Numbered from the stretch's first letter, positions 15,956 to 25,022 are shown. The stretch is 64,000 bases of DNA from Aldehydirespirator sp965117015 (GCA_965117015.1 OZ220747.1:496001-560000); one strand, 5' to 3'. The notes: a model not told the origin generated them from the sequence alone. Program-made: numbers and translations.

Positions 15956-16707
15956 GCGCGAGTGAGAGCGCCGGTCAGTCCCCCATCCGGGACCGCCCCC
16001 CCATCGAGACTGCCCGTGCGCTGGCCTTGCTGTCCGGCGGCGAAGTGGAGCTACGGGGACGGATGCCCTACAGCTCCAACGCGACGTTCTTGGTGGACGT
16101 GACCCATGAGGGACTCGACGCCCAGGCCATCTACAAACCGGTGCGCGGCGAGCGGCCGCTTTGGGACTTCCCCTCCGGACTGGCCCACCGCGAGGCGGGC
16201 GCCTTCTGGATGGACGCCGCGCTCGGGTGGGACGTGGTCCCCCCCACCGTGGTGCGCTACGACCTGCCCTTCGACGAGGGGTCGCTTCAGCTGTTCATGC
16301 CCGCGAACTTCGAGGAGCACTACTTCACACTGGTGGAACAGGAGCAGCTCAGACCCGAACTGGAGCGCATCTGCGCGCTCGACATCGTGATCAACAACAC
16401 CGACCGCAAGTCGGGCCACTGCCTGCTCGGCACCGACGGCACCGTCTGGGCTATCGACAACGGCCTGTCGTTCCACGCCCAGTTCAAGCTGCGGACCGTG
16501 ATCTGGGACTTCGCCGGCGATCCGCTGCCCGACGACGTGAGCCGGGACCTTCGCTCACTGTTGGACGCCGGCCTTCCCGAGCCCTTGGCCGCGGCGCTCA
16601 CGGCCCAGGAGCAGGACGCCACCCTGGCCCGGACCGAGACCCTGCTGGCGTCGGGCCGGTTCCCGTCCGACGGTCACGGCCACCGCTGGCCCTGGCCCTT
16701 GGTGTAG
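15937..16707 (+). CDS. SCO1664-family protein with phosphatidylinositol-kinase-like fold
   Basis: The reading frame opens at GTG 15937 (GTG 15943 is also possible), overlapping the end of DUF3090. The roughly 255-residue product has kinase-like elements: a nucleotide-contacting Lys in AIYKPVRGERPLWDFP, a catalytic-loop-like IVINNTDRKSGHCLLG, and the metal-binding AIDNGLSFH. It is the third member of the actinobacterial trio. The target is unknown. Confidence 0.85.
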   Translation: MPVPQLSASESAGQSPIRDRPPIETARALALLSGGEVELRGRMPYSSNATFLVDVTHEGLDAQAIYKPVRGERPLWDFPSGLAHREAGAFWMDAALGWDVVPPTVVRYDLPFDEGSLQLFMPANFEEHYFTLVEQEQLRPELERICALDIVINNTDRKSGHCLLGTDGTVWAIDNGLSFHAQFKLRTVIWDFAGDPLPDDVSRDLRSLLDAGLPEPLAAALTAQEQDATLARTETLLASGRFPSDGHGHRWPWPLV

Positions 16708-16723
16708 GCGCGGCGGCCGCGCC
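16707..16723. terminator. GC-rich hairpin between convergent SCO1664-family and etfA genes
   Basis: GGCGCGG and CCGCGCC form a 7-bp stem with a CGG loop, beginning on the last base of the SCO1664-family stop codon. Being symmetric it could serve both convergent genes. No T-run is present, as is common for intrinsic terminators in GC-rich actinobacteria. Confidence 0.5.
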
Positions 16724-16746
16724 GGCGGGTCGGGACCTCTGGAGGG

Positions 16747-17718
16747 TCAGCGGCCTTCTAGGGCCTCCGTGAGCTTGGGCAGCACCTTGTGCACGTCGCC
16801 GACGATGCCGAGGTCGGCCACCGCGAAGATGGGGGCCTCGGAGTCCTTGTTGATGGCGATGATGTTCTTGGAGCCCTTCATGCCCACCAGGTGCTGGGTG
16901 GCGCCCGAGATGCCGCAGGCGATGTACACCGTGGGCTTGACCACCTTGCCGGTCTGGCCGACCTGGTAGCTGTAGGGCACCCAGCCCGCGTCCACGATGG
17001 CCCGGCTGGCCCCCGGCGCGGCGCCCAGCTGCTTGGCCAGGCCCTCGATCATCGAGTACGCCTCCGCGGCGCCCAGCCCCCGCCCGCCGGAGACCACGAT
17101 GGCCGCCTCGTCGAGCTTGGGGCCTTCGGACTCCTCGGTGAAGCGGTCGCGGACCACTGCGCCGCCGGTCGAGCCGAGGTCGGGAACGGGAAGGTCCACA
17201 ACCTCCGCCGGCGGGCCGCCCACCGCCGCTGGCTCGAAGGACTTCGGGCGGACCAGCCAGATGTCGGGGCCGCCGTCGGTGAACCGGGAAGTCACGTTGA
17301 GGGTGCCGCCGAACACCGGCTCCACGCCCACCAGGCGGTCCCCGTCGACGCGCAGGTCGACCACATTCGACAGCACGCTGACGTCCAGCTTCACCGACAG
17401 CCGGGCGGCCACGTCGCGGCCGTCGTAGGTGGTGCCCAGCAGGAAGGCATCGGGCGCGGCCACACTGCCGTCCGAGATGGCGGCGGCCACCGCCGAGGCG
17501 ACCGACACGCCCTTCATGCGCCCGTCGAGGTCGCCAGTGGCGTACACCGCAGTGACCCCATGGTCGCCGAGCTCGGCCGCGCAGGCCGCGCCGTCTCCCC
17601 CGCAGAACACCTCGACGGTGCCGGCCACCTCCCGGGCCTTGGCCAGCATCTCAAGCGTGATCGTGGCCACGCCGTCGTCGCCGGCCTCACAGAACACCCA
17701 GATCTTGTCCAATGTCAT
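16747..17718 (-). CDS. etfA: Electron transfer flavoprotein alpha subunit
   Basis: The 323-residue subunit carries FAD and passes electrons from acyl-CoA dehydrogenases to the quinone pool. The C-terminal FAD-binding domain is typical: VVSGGRGLGAAEAY, YQVGQTGKVVKP, YIACGISGATQHLVGM and INKDSEAPIFAVADLGI. It follows etfB by 12 bases. Confidence 0.97.
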   Translation of the reverse strand: MTLDKIWVFCEAGDDGVATITLEMLAKAREVAGTVEVFCGGDGAACAAELGDHGVTAVYATGDLDGRMKGVSVASAVAAAISDGSVAAPDAFLLGTTYDGRDVAARLSVKLDVSVLSNVVDLRVDGDRLVGVEPVFGGTLNVTSRFTDGGPDIWLVRPKSFEPAAVGGPPAEVVDLPVPDLGSTGGAVVRDRFTEESEGPKLDEAAIVVSGGRGLGAAEAYSMIEGLAKQLGAAPGASRAIVDAGWVPYSYQVGQTGKVVKPTVYIACGISGATQHLVGMKGSKNIIAINKDSEAPIFAVADLGIVGDVHKVLPKLTEALEGR

Positions 17719-17730
17719 GGCGCCGGCCTC

Positions 17731-18510
17731 CTATATCACCTTGAGTTCGTCGAGGAAGGCCACGATGCGTTCGTGAGCGTCGCCCTCGTCCACCACTACT
17801 TCGCCTGCGGCTCGCTCGGGAGCCTCGGCAACGTCGGTGATCTCCTGGCCCGCACCAGCCCAGCCGACACGCTCAGCGGCGATGCCGAGATCGGCGATCT
17901 TCAGCTGGTCGACCGGCTTGTTCTTGGCCTGCATGATCCCCCGGAACGACGGGTATCGGGGCTCGACCACTCCTGCCGTCACCGAAACAACTGCGGGCAG
18001 CGGGCACTCGACCAGGTCGGCGCCGGCCTCGGTCTGGCGGCGCACGGTGGCCGTGGCGCCCTCGACGGCTATCTCCTTGGCGAACGTCACCGAGGGCAGG
18101 CCGAGCAGTTCGGCCACCTGGGCGGGCACCACGCCGGTGTAGCCGTCGCTGGACTCGGTGGCGGCCAGCACCAAGTCGGGCTCGGCCCTCTCAATAGCGG
18201 CGGCGAGCACGCGGGACGTGCCCAGAGCGTCGGAGCCGGCCAGCGCTTCATCGCTGATGAGCGTGGCCGAGTCGGCACCCATGGCCAGGGCGGTGCGCAG
18301 GCCGCTCACCTCGTCGTTGGGCACCATCGAAACCAGGTGCACAGAACCCTCGCCGGCGGCGTCCACCAGCTGCAGGGCCATCTCCACCCCGTACGAGTCG
18401 GACTCGTCGAGGATGAGCTTCACATCGCGCCGCAGCGTCCTGGTCTCCGGGTCCAGTGCGCCGGGATCGGCGGGATCGGGAATCTGCTTCACGCAGACGA
18501 CAACCTTCAT
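17731..18510 (-). CDS. etfB: Electron transfer flavoprotein beta subunit
   Basis: ATG 18510 (MKVVVCVKQIPDP) gives a 259-residue protein, the usual length. Family motifs include LDESDSYGVEMALQL, VLAATESSDGYTGVVPAQ (the beta-subunit signature) and EPRYPSFRGIMQAKNKP. It partners the alpha subunit encoded next. Frames extending further upstream run over the divergent lipid kinase gene and are not used. Confidence 0.97.
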   Translation of the reverse strand: MKVVVCVKQIPDPADPGALDPETRTLRRDVKLILDESDSYGVEMALQLVDAAGEGSVHLVSMVPNDEVSGLRTALAMGADSATLISDEALAGSDALGTSRVLAAAIERAEPDLVLAATESSDGYTGVVPAQVAELLGLPSVTFAKEIAVEGATATVRRQTEAGADLVECPLPAVVSVTAGVVEPRYPSFRGIMQAKNKPVDQLKIADLGIAAERVGWAGAGQEITDVAEAPERAAGEVVVDEGDAHERIVAFLDELKVI

Positions 18511-18634
18511 GGGCGCCAAGTGTGCCAGCGCCCGGCCAGAAACGAACCTCTGCCAGACCACGAATTCGTGCGCCTCGTGCTCTGTGACGCGCGATCGTGG
18601 GCGCGCTGGGCCCGCGAGCCGACAGACTGGGTGA

Positions 18635-19546
18635 GTGCGAGTCCTGCTGCTGGTGAACTCGGCCGCCTCCTCGGTGACCGGGCGGCGCCGCGTGGTGATC
18701 CAGAAGGCGTTGTCGGCCGACCATGAAGTGACCCTTTCCGAAACCGTCCGCCGCGGCCATGCCACCCGGCTGGCCCGGTCGGCCGCCTCCGACGGCATCG
18801 ATGTGGTGGTGGTTCTGGGCGGGGACGGCACGCTGAACGAGGCCGCCAACGGCCTGGCCGGCACCGACACCGCCCTGGCGGCGCTGCCGGGAGGAAGCAC
18901 CAACGTGTTCGCCCGCATCATCGGTCTGCCCGACGACCCCATCGAAGCCGCCGGCCAGCTCCTCGACGCCCTCGACCGGGGAGCCGTCGCCAGGATCGGG
19001 CTCGGAGTCGTCGACGGGCGGTACTTCCTGTTCCACTGCGGCATCGGGTTCGACGCGGCCGTTGTGGAGCTGGTCGAGAGCCGCGGCCCGCTGAAGCGCT
19101 GGGCCGGGCACCCCCTGTTCGTCTACGCGTCGGTAACCACCTGGCTGCAGCGGGCCAACCGGCGACGTCCCCCCATGCGGGTGCTCGATGCCGACGGTGA
19201 CACGCTGGCCGAGGGCCTGTTGACAATCGTGCTCAACCTCAACCCCTACACCTACCTGGGCAGCCGCAGCTTCGACCTTGTGCCGGGCCTCGGCCTGGAC
19301 GAGCCCCTGGTCAGCGTGACCCTGCCCAGCCTCTCGCTGCACCGGATGCTGCCGGTGGCCCTGAAGGCCCTGCGCTCCGGTGACGTGCGAGGCCTGCCCG
19401 GAGCGACGGTTCACGAGGGCCTGAGGGACCTGACCGTGAACGCGGAGCCGCCCGTTCCGTACCAGGCCGACGGCGACCACCTCGGCGCGGCGCCCCGCCT
19501 GAGGATCCGCTGGGTGCCCGACGCCCTGCGGCTGGTCCTGCCCTGA
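18635..19546 (+). CDS. Diacylglycerol/sphingosine kinase family protein
   Basis: GTG 18635 starts a 303-residue lipid-kinase family protein. The ATP-binding motif VVLGGDGTLNEAANGL and the companion LPGGSTNVFA are present, as is GIGFDAAVVELVE in the second domain. The substrate could be diacylglycerol or another polyol lipid. It is divergent from etfB and convergent with the glycerophosphodiesterase gene. Confidence 0.88.
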   Translation: MRVLLLVNSAASSVTGRRRVVIQKALSADHEVTLSETVRRGHATRLARSAASDGIDVVVVLGGDGTLNEAANGLAGTDTALAALPGGSTNVFARIIGLPDDPIEAAGQLLDALDRGAVARIGLGVVDGRYFLFHCGIGFDAAVVELVESRGPLKRWAGHPLFVYASVTTWLQRANRRRPPMRVLDADGDTLAEGLLTIVLNLNPYTYLGSRSFDLVPGLGLDEPLVSVTLPSLSLHRMLPVALKALRSGDVRGLPGATVHEGLRDLTVNAEPPVPYQADGDHLGAAPRLRIRWVPDALRLVLP

Positions 19547-19578
19547 GCGGCTTCCGCCCTCAAGGCCACTGGCTCAGG
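19542..19578. terminator. Inverted repeat carrying both stop codons of convergent genes
   Basis: CCTGAGC (19542-19548) and GCTCAGG (19572-19578) are perfect inverted copies around a 23-base loop. The left arm contains the TGA of the lipid kinase; the right arm contains the TGA of the GDPD gene on the other strand. It is a plausible bidirectional terminator. Confidence 0.4.
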
Positions 19579-20257
19579 CTGCGTCGACCAGGGCCCGGGC
19601 CACGTCGGGCACGTCGGTGATCAGGCCGTCCACACCCATCGCCAGCAACTCCGACATGCGCTCCGCGGCGTTGATGGTCCACACGTTGACGGCCAGCCCG
19701 GCGTCGTGGGCCCGGCGAACGAATGCCGCGTCGCACATGGCGTCGAAGGCGTGCACTGCCACCATGCTGTGGGCACTGGCCCGGGCCACGGCCTGCGCGG
19801 GCGCCACGATCCCGCAGATCAGCGCGGTGCGAATGGTCGGATCGACAGCCCGCACCGCATCGGCCGCGTCGACGTTGAACGACGACACCACGGCCCGCTC
19901 CGGGCCGAGATAGGCCGCGATAAGACCGGCCACGGCGTCGGCGACGAGGTTCTCGCTGTCGTAATCGGGGTCGTCGGGCATGTTCTTGATCTCGAGGTGC
20001 ACTCCCATACCCTCGCACGCCTCCAGGGCCTCGGCCAGGCTGGGCACGTAGTCGGGAAGTTCATCGGCGTGGAGGTGGCCGATCCGCCGCCCGTCGGCGA
20101 GGTGGGCGTCATGGTGGACCACGGCCACGCCGTCAGTGGTGCGGCGCACGTCGAGTTCGACCCAGTCGGCGCCGAACTCCCGGGCCAGCCGGAACGCCTC
20201 CAGCGTGTTCTCGGGCGCGGCCTGACTGGCGCCCCGATGCGCGATCACCGCTGCCAC
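19574..20257 (-). CDS. Glycerophosphodiester phosphodiesterase family protein
   Basis: The 227-residue protein has the TIM-barrel GDPD motifs: IAHRGASQAAPENTLEAF with the catalytic His, VELDVRRTTDGVAVVHHDAHL with metal ligands, LEIKNMP, and the C-terminal VNVWTINAAERMSELLAMGV. There is no signal peptide, so it acts in the cytoplasm. It should release glycerol 3-phosphate from deacylated phospholipids. Confidence 0.93.
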   Translation of the reverse strand: MAAVIAHRGASQAAPENTLEAFRLAREFGADWVELDVRRTTDGVAVVHHDAHLADGRRIGHLHADELPDYVPSLAEALEACEGMGVHLEIKNMPDDPDYDSENLVADAVAGLIAAYLGPERAVVSSFNVDAADAVRAVDPTIRTALICGIVAPAQAVARASAHSMVAVHAFDAMCDAAFVRRAHDAGLAVNVWTINAAERMSELLAMGVDGLITDVPDVARALVDAA

Positions 20258-20344
20258 CCCGGCAGTCTCGCACAGACTTCCTGCCGGCAGGAATCCATGG
20301 GCACGCGCGGCTGACGTCTACTACCGTGGCCAGCCCGCCCTGCG

Positions 20345-21451
20345 ATGAACGTTCCCGGTACCTCACAAGAGTCCGACGCGAGGTGGATTCCGACGTTGCG
20401 AGCGATCGGCGCGGTCCTGGTCGTGCTGGCATTGATCTGGACGATCGCGCTCGGTCCGTCGGGGGCACGCGCCGCGCACTCCGGCAGCCACGGGTCCACA
20501 GACCAACTCGACTGGCCCGACGGCAAGGCCGCTCTGCCGCCTCGCTACACGCCGGGCGGCCGCTGCGTCGGGCTGTTCAACCGGGCGTTCGCCGACGAGG
20601 TCGCAGCCGCTCATCCTGGGGCCCGGTTCACGGCAGCCGTCCATGACCACCGCACGGGCTGCCGGTACGAACTCAACGGCGGCCTGGAGATCACCACCGC
20701 GAGCGTCATCAAGGCCCAGGTGCTTGCCGGTGTCCTGCTCGCGGCCCAGGACGCCAGCCGCCCGATCAGCCCGTCTGAGGCGGCCGACGTCAAGTTGATG
20801 ATGCACTACAGCCACAATCGCCCGCCCACCTCCAGGCTGTACTTGCAGCTCGGCGGGGCGGCCGGCATGGAAGCGCTGGACGAGCGCTTCGGGATCGTCG
20901 GCACGAGCCACACCGCGTGGTACGGCCGGACGCTGTCCACCGCGGAGGACCGGACGCGGCTCGTGGAGCAGCTGCTCATCGGCGGAGGGCCCCTGAGCGC
21001 TGAGTCGGTGCAGGCGGCATGGGAGTGGATGTCCAGCGTGAGCGCGGCACAGAGTTGGGGGGTCACCGCCGGCCTCCCGGTCGGATACGAGGCTGCGTTG
21101 AAGAACGGTTTCTTCCCGATGTCCGGTGCCGGGTGGCGGCTGGGCACCACCGGGGTGGTGCGCGACCCGAACGGCGGCTCCTACGCCATGACAGTGATGA
21201 CGGACAACAACCCGAGCGAGTCGGCCGGCATCAGGCTCGTGGAGGAGATCGCCCGCCACATCAACTCCGCGCTCACAACCGGCGCGCCCGCCGAGCGCGC
21301 CGTGGACCTGGCGGAGTGCGTCGAACCGCCCAGGGGGTCGTCGTGGTCCTCGGTCGCCGAGATGCTCGGCGGAGTCGACGCCGCCAGGCTGAGGTATCTC
21401 AACGGCGGCGAGCCCAGACCGCTGACCGGTCAGCGAGTCTGCTGGGTGTAG
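20345..21451 (+). CDS. Secreted class A beta-lactamase-like serine hydrolase
   Basis: The 368-residue protein starts with a membrane segment (IGAVLVVLALIWTIALGPSG), a signal peptide or anchor. The penicillin-recognising fold motifs are recognisable but altered: SVIK (S120 and K123) as SxxK, YSHN in place of SDN, and KNGFF in place of KTG. It may be a beta-lactamase, a D,D-peptidase relative or another acyl-serine hydrolase; resistance cannot be claimed from sequence. It is divergent from the GDPD gene. Confidence 0.75.
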   Translation: MNVPGTSQESDARWIPTLRAIGAVLVVLALIWTIALGPSGARAAHSGSHGSTDQLDWPDGKAALPPRYTPGGRCVGLFNRAFADEVAAAHPGARFTAAVHDHRTGCRYELNGGLEITTASVIKAQVLAGVLLAAQDASRPISPSEAADVKLMMHYSHNRPPTSRLYLQLGGAAGMEALDERFGIVGTSHTAWYGRTLSTAEDRTRLVEQLLIGGGPLSAESVQAAWEWMSSVSAAQSWGVTAGLPVGYEAALKNGFFPMSGAGWRLGTTGVVRDPNGGSYAMTVMTDNNPSESAGIRLVEEIARHINSALTTGAPAERAVDLAECVEPPRGSSWSSVAEMLGGVDAARLRYLNGGEPRPLTGQRVCWV

Positions 21452-21510
21452 CCGCGATCGCGTAACTTTGTGGAAGCGGACGGGTGAGCTAGTGGCAAGG
21501 AGGCCCCGCA

Positions 21511-23148
21511 ATGACTCTGTCAGCCGCCGAGGGGCCGACCTCGGTGCCGTTGCTGGAGGAGACGATCCCGCAGAATCTGGCCCGAACCGCTGCCGAGCAC
21601 GGTGGGCGCGATGCGCTGGTGTCGGTGGAGCAGGGTCTGCGTTACACCTACACCGAGTTCGCCGGCGAGGTCGACCGGGTGGCCCGGGGGCTAATGGGGC
21701 TCGGTGTGGCCAAGGGCGACCGCGTCGGGATCTGGAGCCCGAACTACGCCGAGTGGGTGCTGGTGCAGTACGCCACGGCCCGCATCGGCGCCATCCTGGT
21801 GACCATCAACCCGGCCTACCGGTCGTCGGAACTCGAGTATGTGCTGAACCAGTCACAGATCTCCGTGCTGGTGGCGGTGGAGTCGTTCCTGACCAGCGAC
21901 TACCGCTCGATGATCACCGAGGTGTGGGACCGGGTGCCGGCCGAGCGGGTCGTCTACCTGCACACTTCGGATTGGGACACGCTGCTGGAGGCAGCCGGGA
22001 CGGTCTCGGCGGGCCAGCTGGAGGAGCGCAGCGCGCAACTCGAGCCCGACGACGCCATCAACATCCAGTACACCAGCGGCACCACCGGCTTCCCCAAGGG
22101 CGCCACGCTGAGCCACCGCAACATCTTGAACAACGGTCTGTTCATCGGCGAGGCCTGCCAGTACACCGCCGAGGACCGGGTGTGCATCCCGGTGCCGTTC
22201 TATCACTGCTTCGGGATGGTGCTGGGCAACCTGGCCTGCACCACCCACGGCGCCGCCATGGTGATCCCCGCCGCCGGATTCGACGCCGGTGCAACCCTCA
22301 AGGCCGTCGCCACCGAGCGCTGCACGAGCCTGTACGGGGTGCCGACGATGTTCATCGCCGAGCTCGGAGAGCCCGATCTGGCCGACTACGACCTGTCGTC
22401 GCTGCGAACCGGGATCATGGCCGGCTCGCCGTGCCCCATTGAGGTGATGCGCCAGGTGGTGGATCAGATGAACATGAGCGAGGTCACCATCGCCTACGGC
22501 ATGACCGAGACGTCGCCGGTGTCCACCCAGACGTCCGCCGACGACCCCTTGGAGAAGCGGGTGACCACGGTGGGGCGGGTCCATCCCCACGTCGAGATCC
22601 GCATCGTCGACCCCGCCACCGGCGAGGTTGTGCCTCGCGGCACCAGCGGCGAGTTCCAGACCCGGGGCTACTCGGTGATGCTGGGCTACTGGAACGACCC
22701 CGAGCGCACTGCGGAGGCCATCGACGCCGACGGCTGGATGCACACCGGCGACCTCGCGGTCATGGACGGCGAGGGCTACGTGAACATCGTCGGGCGCATC
22801 AAGGACATGATCATCCGCGGTGGCGAGAACGTCTATCCCCGCGAGGTCGAGGAGTTCCTCTACACCCACCCCGACATCGTGGACGTGCAGGTCATCGGCG
22901 TGCCCGACGTCCGCTACGGCGAGGAGGTCATGGCCTGGGTCCAGTTGCGCGACGGCGCCGGCACCACCGAGGACGACATCAAGGACTTCTGCCGCGGCAC
23001 CATCGCCCACTACAAGGTGCCCCGCTACATCAAGCTCACCGACACCTTCCCCATGACCATCACCGGCAAGGTCCAGAAATTCAAGATGCGCGAGCAGTCC
23101 ATCGAAGAACTCGGCCTCGACGAGGCAGCCCGAGTAAGCAGCGCCTAG
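21511..23148 (+). CDS. AMP-dependent acyl-CoA synthetase (FadD-like)
   Basis: ATG 21511 follows AAGGAGG. The 545-residue adenylate-forming enzyme shows the P-loop YTSGTTGFPKG, the motif YGMTETSPV, TGDLAVMDGEGYVNIVGR and the C-terminal lysine context TITGKVQKFKMRE. Overall it resembles medium- to long-chain fatty acyl-CoA synthetases of the FadD type. It would feed beta-oxidation, whose electrons could go to the ETF encoded nearby. Confidence 0.92.
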   Translation: MTLSAAEGPTSVPLLEETIPQNLARTAAEHGGRDALVSVEQGLRYTYTEFAGEVDRVARGLMGLGVAKGDRVGIWSPNYAEWVLVQYATARIGAILVTINPAYRSSELEYVLNQSQISVLVAVESFLTSDYRSMITEVWDRVPAERVVYLHTSDWDTLLEAAGTVSAGQLEERSAQLEPDDAINIQYTSGTTGFPKGATLSHRNILNNGLFIGEACQYTAEDRVCIPVPFYHCFGMVLGNLACTTHGAAMVIPAAGFDAGATLKAVATERCTSLYGVPTMFIAELGEPDLADYDLSSLRTGIMAGSPCPIEVMRQVVDQMNMSEVTIAYGMTETSPVSTQTSADDPLEKRVTTVGRVHPHVEIRIVDPATGEVVPRGTSGEFQTRGYSVMLGYWNDPERTAEAIDADGWMHTGDLAVMDGEGYVNIVGRIKDMIIRGGENVYPREVEEFLYTHPDIVDVQVIGVPDVRYGEEVMAWVQLRDGAGTTEDDIKDFCRGTIAHYKVPRYIKLTDTFPMTITGKVQKFKMREQSIEELGLDEAARVSSA

Positions 23149-23164
23149 CGCAGGCTTGCGCTAG
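23145..23164. terminator. Perfect hairpin containing both convergent stop codons
   Basis: CTAGCGCA (23145-23152) and TGCGCTAG (23157-23164) pair fully over 8 bp with loop GGCT. The left arm holds the TAG of the acyl-CoA synthetase; the right arm holds the TAG of the sensor kinase on the opposite strand. It is a compact bidirectional terminator candidate. Confidence 0.6.
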
Positions 23165-24759
23165 CCGACCGGTGATGGGACCGAACGGCGGGGGACGGTC
23201 ACCTCGATCACGGTGCCGCGGGGCGCGTCGGCTGAAACGGCTTTGATGGTGATCGAGCCGCCGAGGTCGTGAACCACGAAGGTGCGCACGATTGTGAGGC
23301 CGAGCCCGGCGTCGCGGTCCAGGGAGAAGCCCTCTCCAACGCCGGGACCGTCGTCGGTGACGCGCATGGTCAGCGTGCTGGCGGTGCGGGCCAGGCGCAC
23401 CTCGACCAGCTCCCCCGCGCCCGCGGGAGGTGCGGCGTGCTGGAAGGCGTTCTGCACCAGCTCCACCAGCACCACCGCCAGCGGCATCGCCGTCTCGCCG
23501 TCGATCTCGCCCACAACCCCCTCCACCCGGATCTTGAGGGGCCGCTCCACCGGGGCGAGTCCATCCTCCACCAGGCGCACGAGCGGACCCACGATCTCAT
23601 CGAAGTCGAGCTCGGAGGTGGTGTCGAGAGCCAGATGCTCATGCACCATGGCGATCGACGAGACCCGCCGCACAGAGGACTCGACGGCTGTCTTCGCCTC
23701 CGCGCTGCCGAGGCGGCGAGCCTGGAGCTGCAGCAGCGAACTCACCGTCTGCAGGTTGTTCTTGACCCGGTGGTGGATCTCGCGGATGGTCGCATCCTTG
23801 GACAGGAGCAGGCGGTCGTGATGACGCAACTCGGACACATCTCGGAGCATCGCCACCGCCCCGGAGATCCGGTCCTCGGCCACCATGGGGTAGGCCCGCA
23901 GCACGACCACGATCATCGATCCGGCAGTGAACTCGGCCACGGTGGAACGCCGGCGCCAGAACGAGCGGCGTATCACCGTGTCGTCCAGTCCGAGGTCACC
24001 GAGACGGCTGCCCGGCACCGAGCGCGTCACGCCCAAGCGGTGCAGGGCGCTGCGGGCGTTGGGCGAGGCGTAGCTGATCCGGCCCTCCCGGTCCAGCACC
24101 AGCACTCCATCGCCGACACGGGGCTCGCGGAACTCGCCGACCCGCTCCATGCGCTCGTAGGGGAAGGCGCCCTCGGCGATCATCCGCGCGAAGCGGGTGT
24201 ACAGACCGCGGTAGATGGTCTCCAGCGGGTTCTCGTGGCGGATGGGGGCCGGTGCCGCCTCGTGCGAGAGCACCGCCACCGGCGCATCGTCGCAACGTAC
24301 GGGCACATAGTCCACGACGCGGCGGCGGTCGCGTAGCGGCAGGCTGTCGACCTCCTCCACAACCGTGTCATCGCCCACGACAGGCAAGGATCCGGCCTCT
24401 GCCACCTCCGCCTCGCCCGCCTCGCCGGTGTCCATCGCGGCATGCAGCCAGGCCAGGGCGGGCCCCTGAACGATGGTGCCCACGGGGTCGACCACATGAA
24501 CGGTGGGCCCGGTGTTGGCCCGGGCGTGGGCCAGCACCACGAAGTCACCGTCGGCGCTGACGGTCTCGTTGGCGCCCAGATCTGAGGCGCCCGCCATCGT
24601 CGCCGGATCGAATCCGGCGACGCAGGGGGCGTACAGCAGCAGATCCCCGAAGGAGAGGTCGGCCAGCGGCGCCCACGAGGCCACCAGCCGGTGCAGATGA
24701 TCGATGGAGCGCTCGTCGAGCGCGGTGCCGGCCCGGGCCAACTCCGCGAGACCGACCAC
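23161..24759 (-). CDS. PdtaS-like sensor histidine kinase (HisKA_2 type)
   Basis: The 532-residue cytoplasmic kinase begins with a GAF-like region (about residues 20-165), then a PAS-like region (about 215-310: GVLVLDREGRISYASPNA). The HisKA_2 dimerisation box IREIHHRVKNNLQTVSSLLQ has its phosphoacceptor at about H330. The ATPase domain shows ELVQNAFQHA (N box), DDGPGVGEGF and GLGLTIVRTFV. This architecture matches PdtaS, which signals to ANTAR-type antiterminator regulators; no such regulator is encoded nearby. The start is GTG 24759. Confidence 0.9.
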   Translation of the reverse strand: MVGLAELARAGTALDERSIDHLHRLVASWAPLADLSFGDLLLYAPCVAGFDPATMAGASDLGANETVSADGDFVVLAHARANTGPTVHVVDPVGTIVQGPALAWLHAAMDTGEAGEAEVAEAGSLPVVGDDTVVEEVDSLPLRDRRRVVDYVPVRCDDAPVAVLSHEAAPAPIRHENPLETIYRGLYTRFARMIAEGAFPYERMERVGEFREPRVGDGVLVLDREGRISYASPNARSALHRLGVTRSVPGSRLGDLGLDDTVIRRSFWRRRSTVAEFTAGSMIVVVLRAYPMVAEDRISGAVAMLRDVSELRHHDRLLLSKDATIREIHHRVKNNLQTVSSLLQLQARRLGSAEAKTAVESSVRRVSSIAMVHEHLALDTTSELDFDEIVGPLVRLVEDGLAPVERPLKIRVEGVVGEIDGETAMPLAVVLVELVQNAFQHAAPPAGAGELVEVRLARTASTLTMRVTDDGPGVGEGFSLDRDAGLGLTIVRTFVVHDLGGSITIKAVSADAPRGTVIEVTVPRRSVPSPVG

Positions 24760-24783
24760 CGCCGCGGTCCTCCTCTCGGCCTC

Positions 24784-25011
24784 TCAGCCGAAGCCAATGG
24801 GGTGGGAGCCGGGCGGACCCATCTCGACATGGGTGACACGCGACGCGGAAACCGCAATCTCCCGGCCCTTGTCGTCGGTCAGCCACAGCACCGGGACCTC
24901 GCCCTTCAGCGCTGCCTCGACAGACGCCTTGATGTCCTCGCGGTCGGTGTCGTCGGGGAGGTTCACGGTGATGGGTTGGGGGTTGTCGGCGATGCCGATG
25001 CGAAGCTCCAC
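24784..25011 (-). CDS. DUF3107 family protein
   Basis: GTG 25011 is preceded by AAGGAGA at good spacing and gives 75 residues (VELRIGIADNPQPITVNLP and on). The actinobacterial DUF3107 family is small and of unknown function; the motifs EVPVLWLTDDKGREI and SRVTHVEMGP are visible. A longer frame upstream overlaps the mrp 3' end and is less likely. It lies between mrp and the sensor kinase with short gaps. Confidence 0.88.
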   Translation of the reverse strand: MELRIGIADNPQPITVNLPDDTDREDIKASVEAALKGEVPVLWLTDDKGREIAVSASRVTHVEMGPPGSHPIGFG

Positions 25012-25022
25012 TCTGCTCTCCT

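Noticed and set aside
21511..23148. Assigning the acyl-CoA synthetase as MenE
   Set aside because: It lies far from the men cluster and its sequence resembles FadD-type fatty acyl-CoA synthetases.
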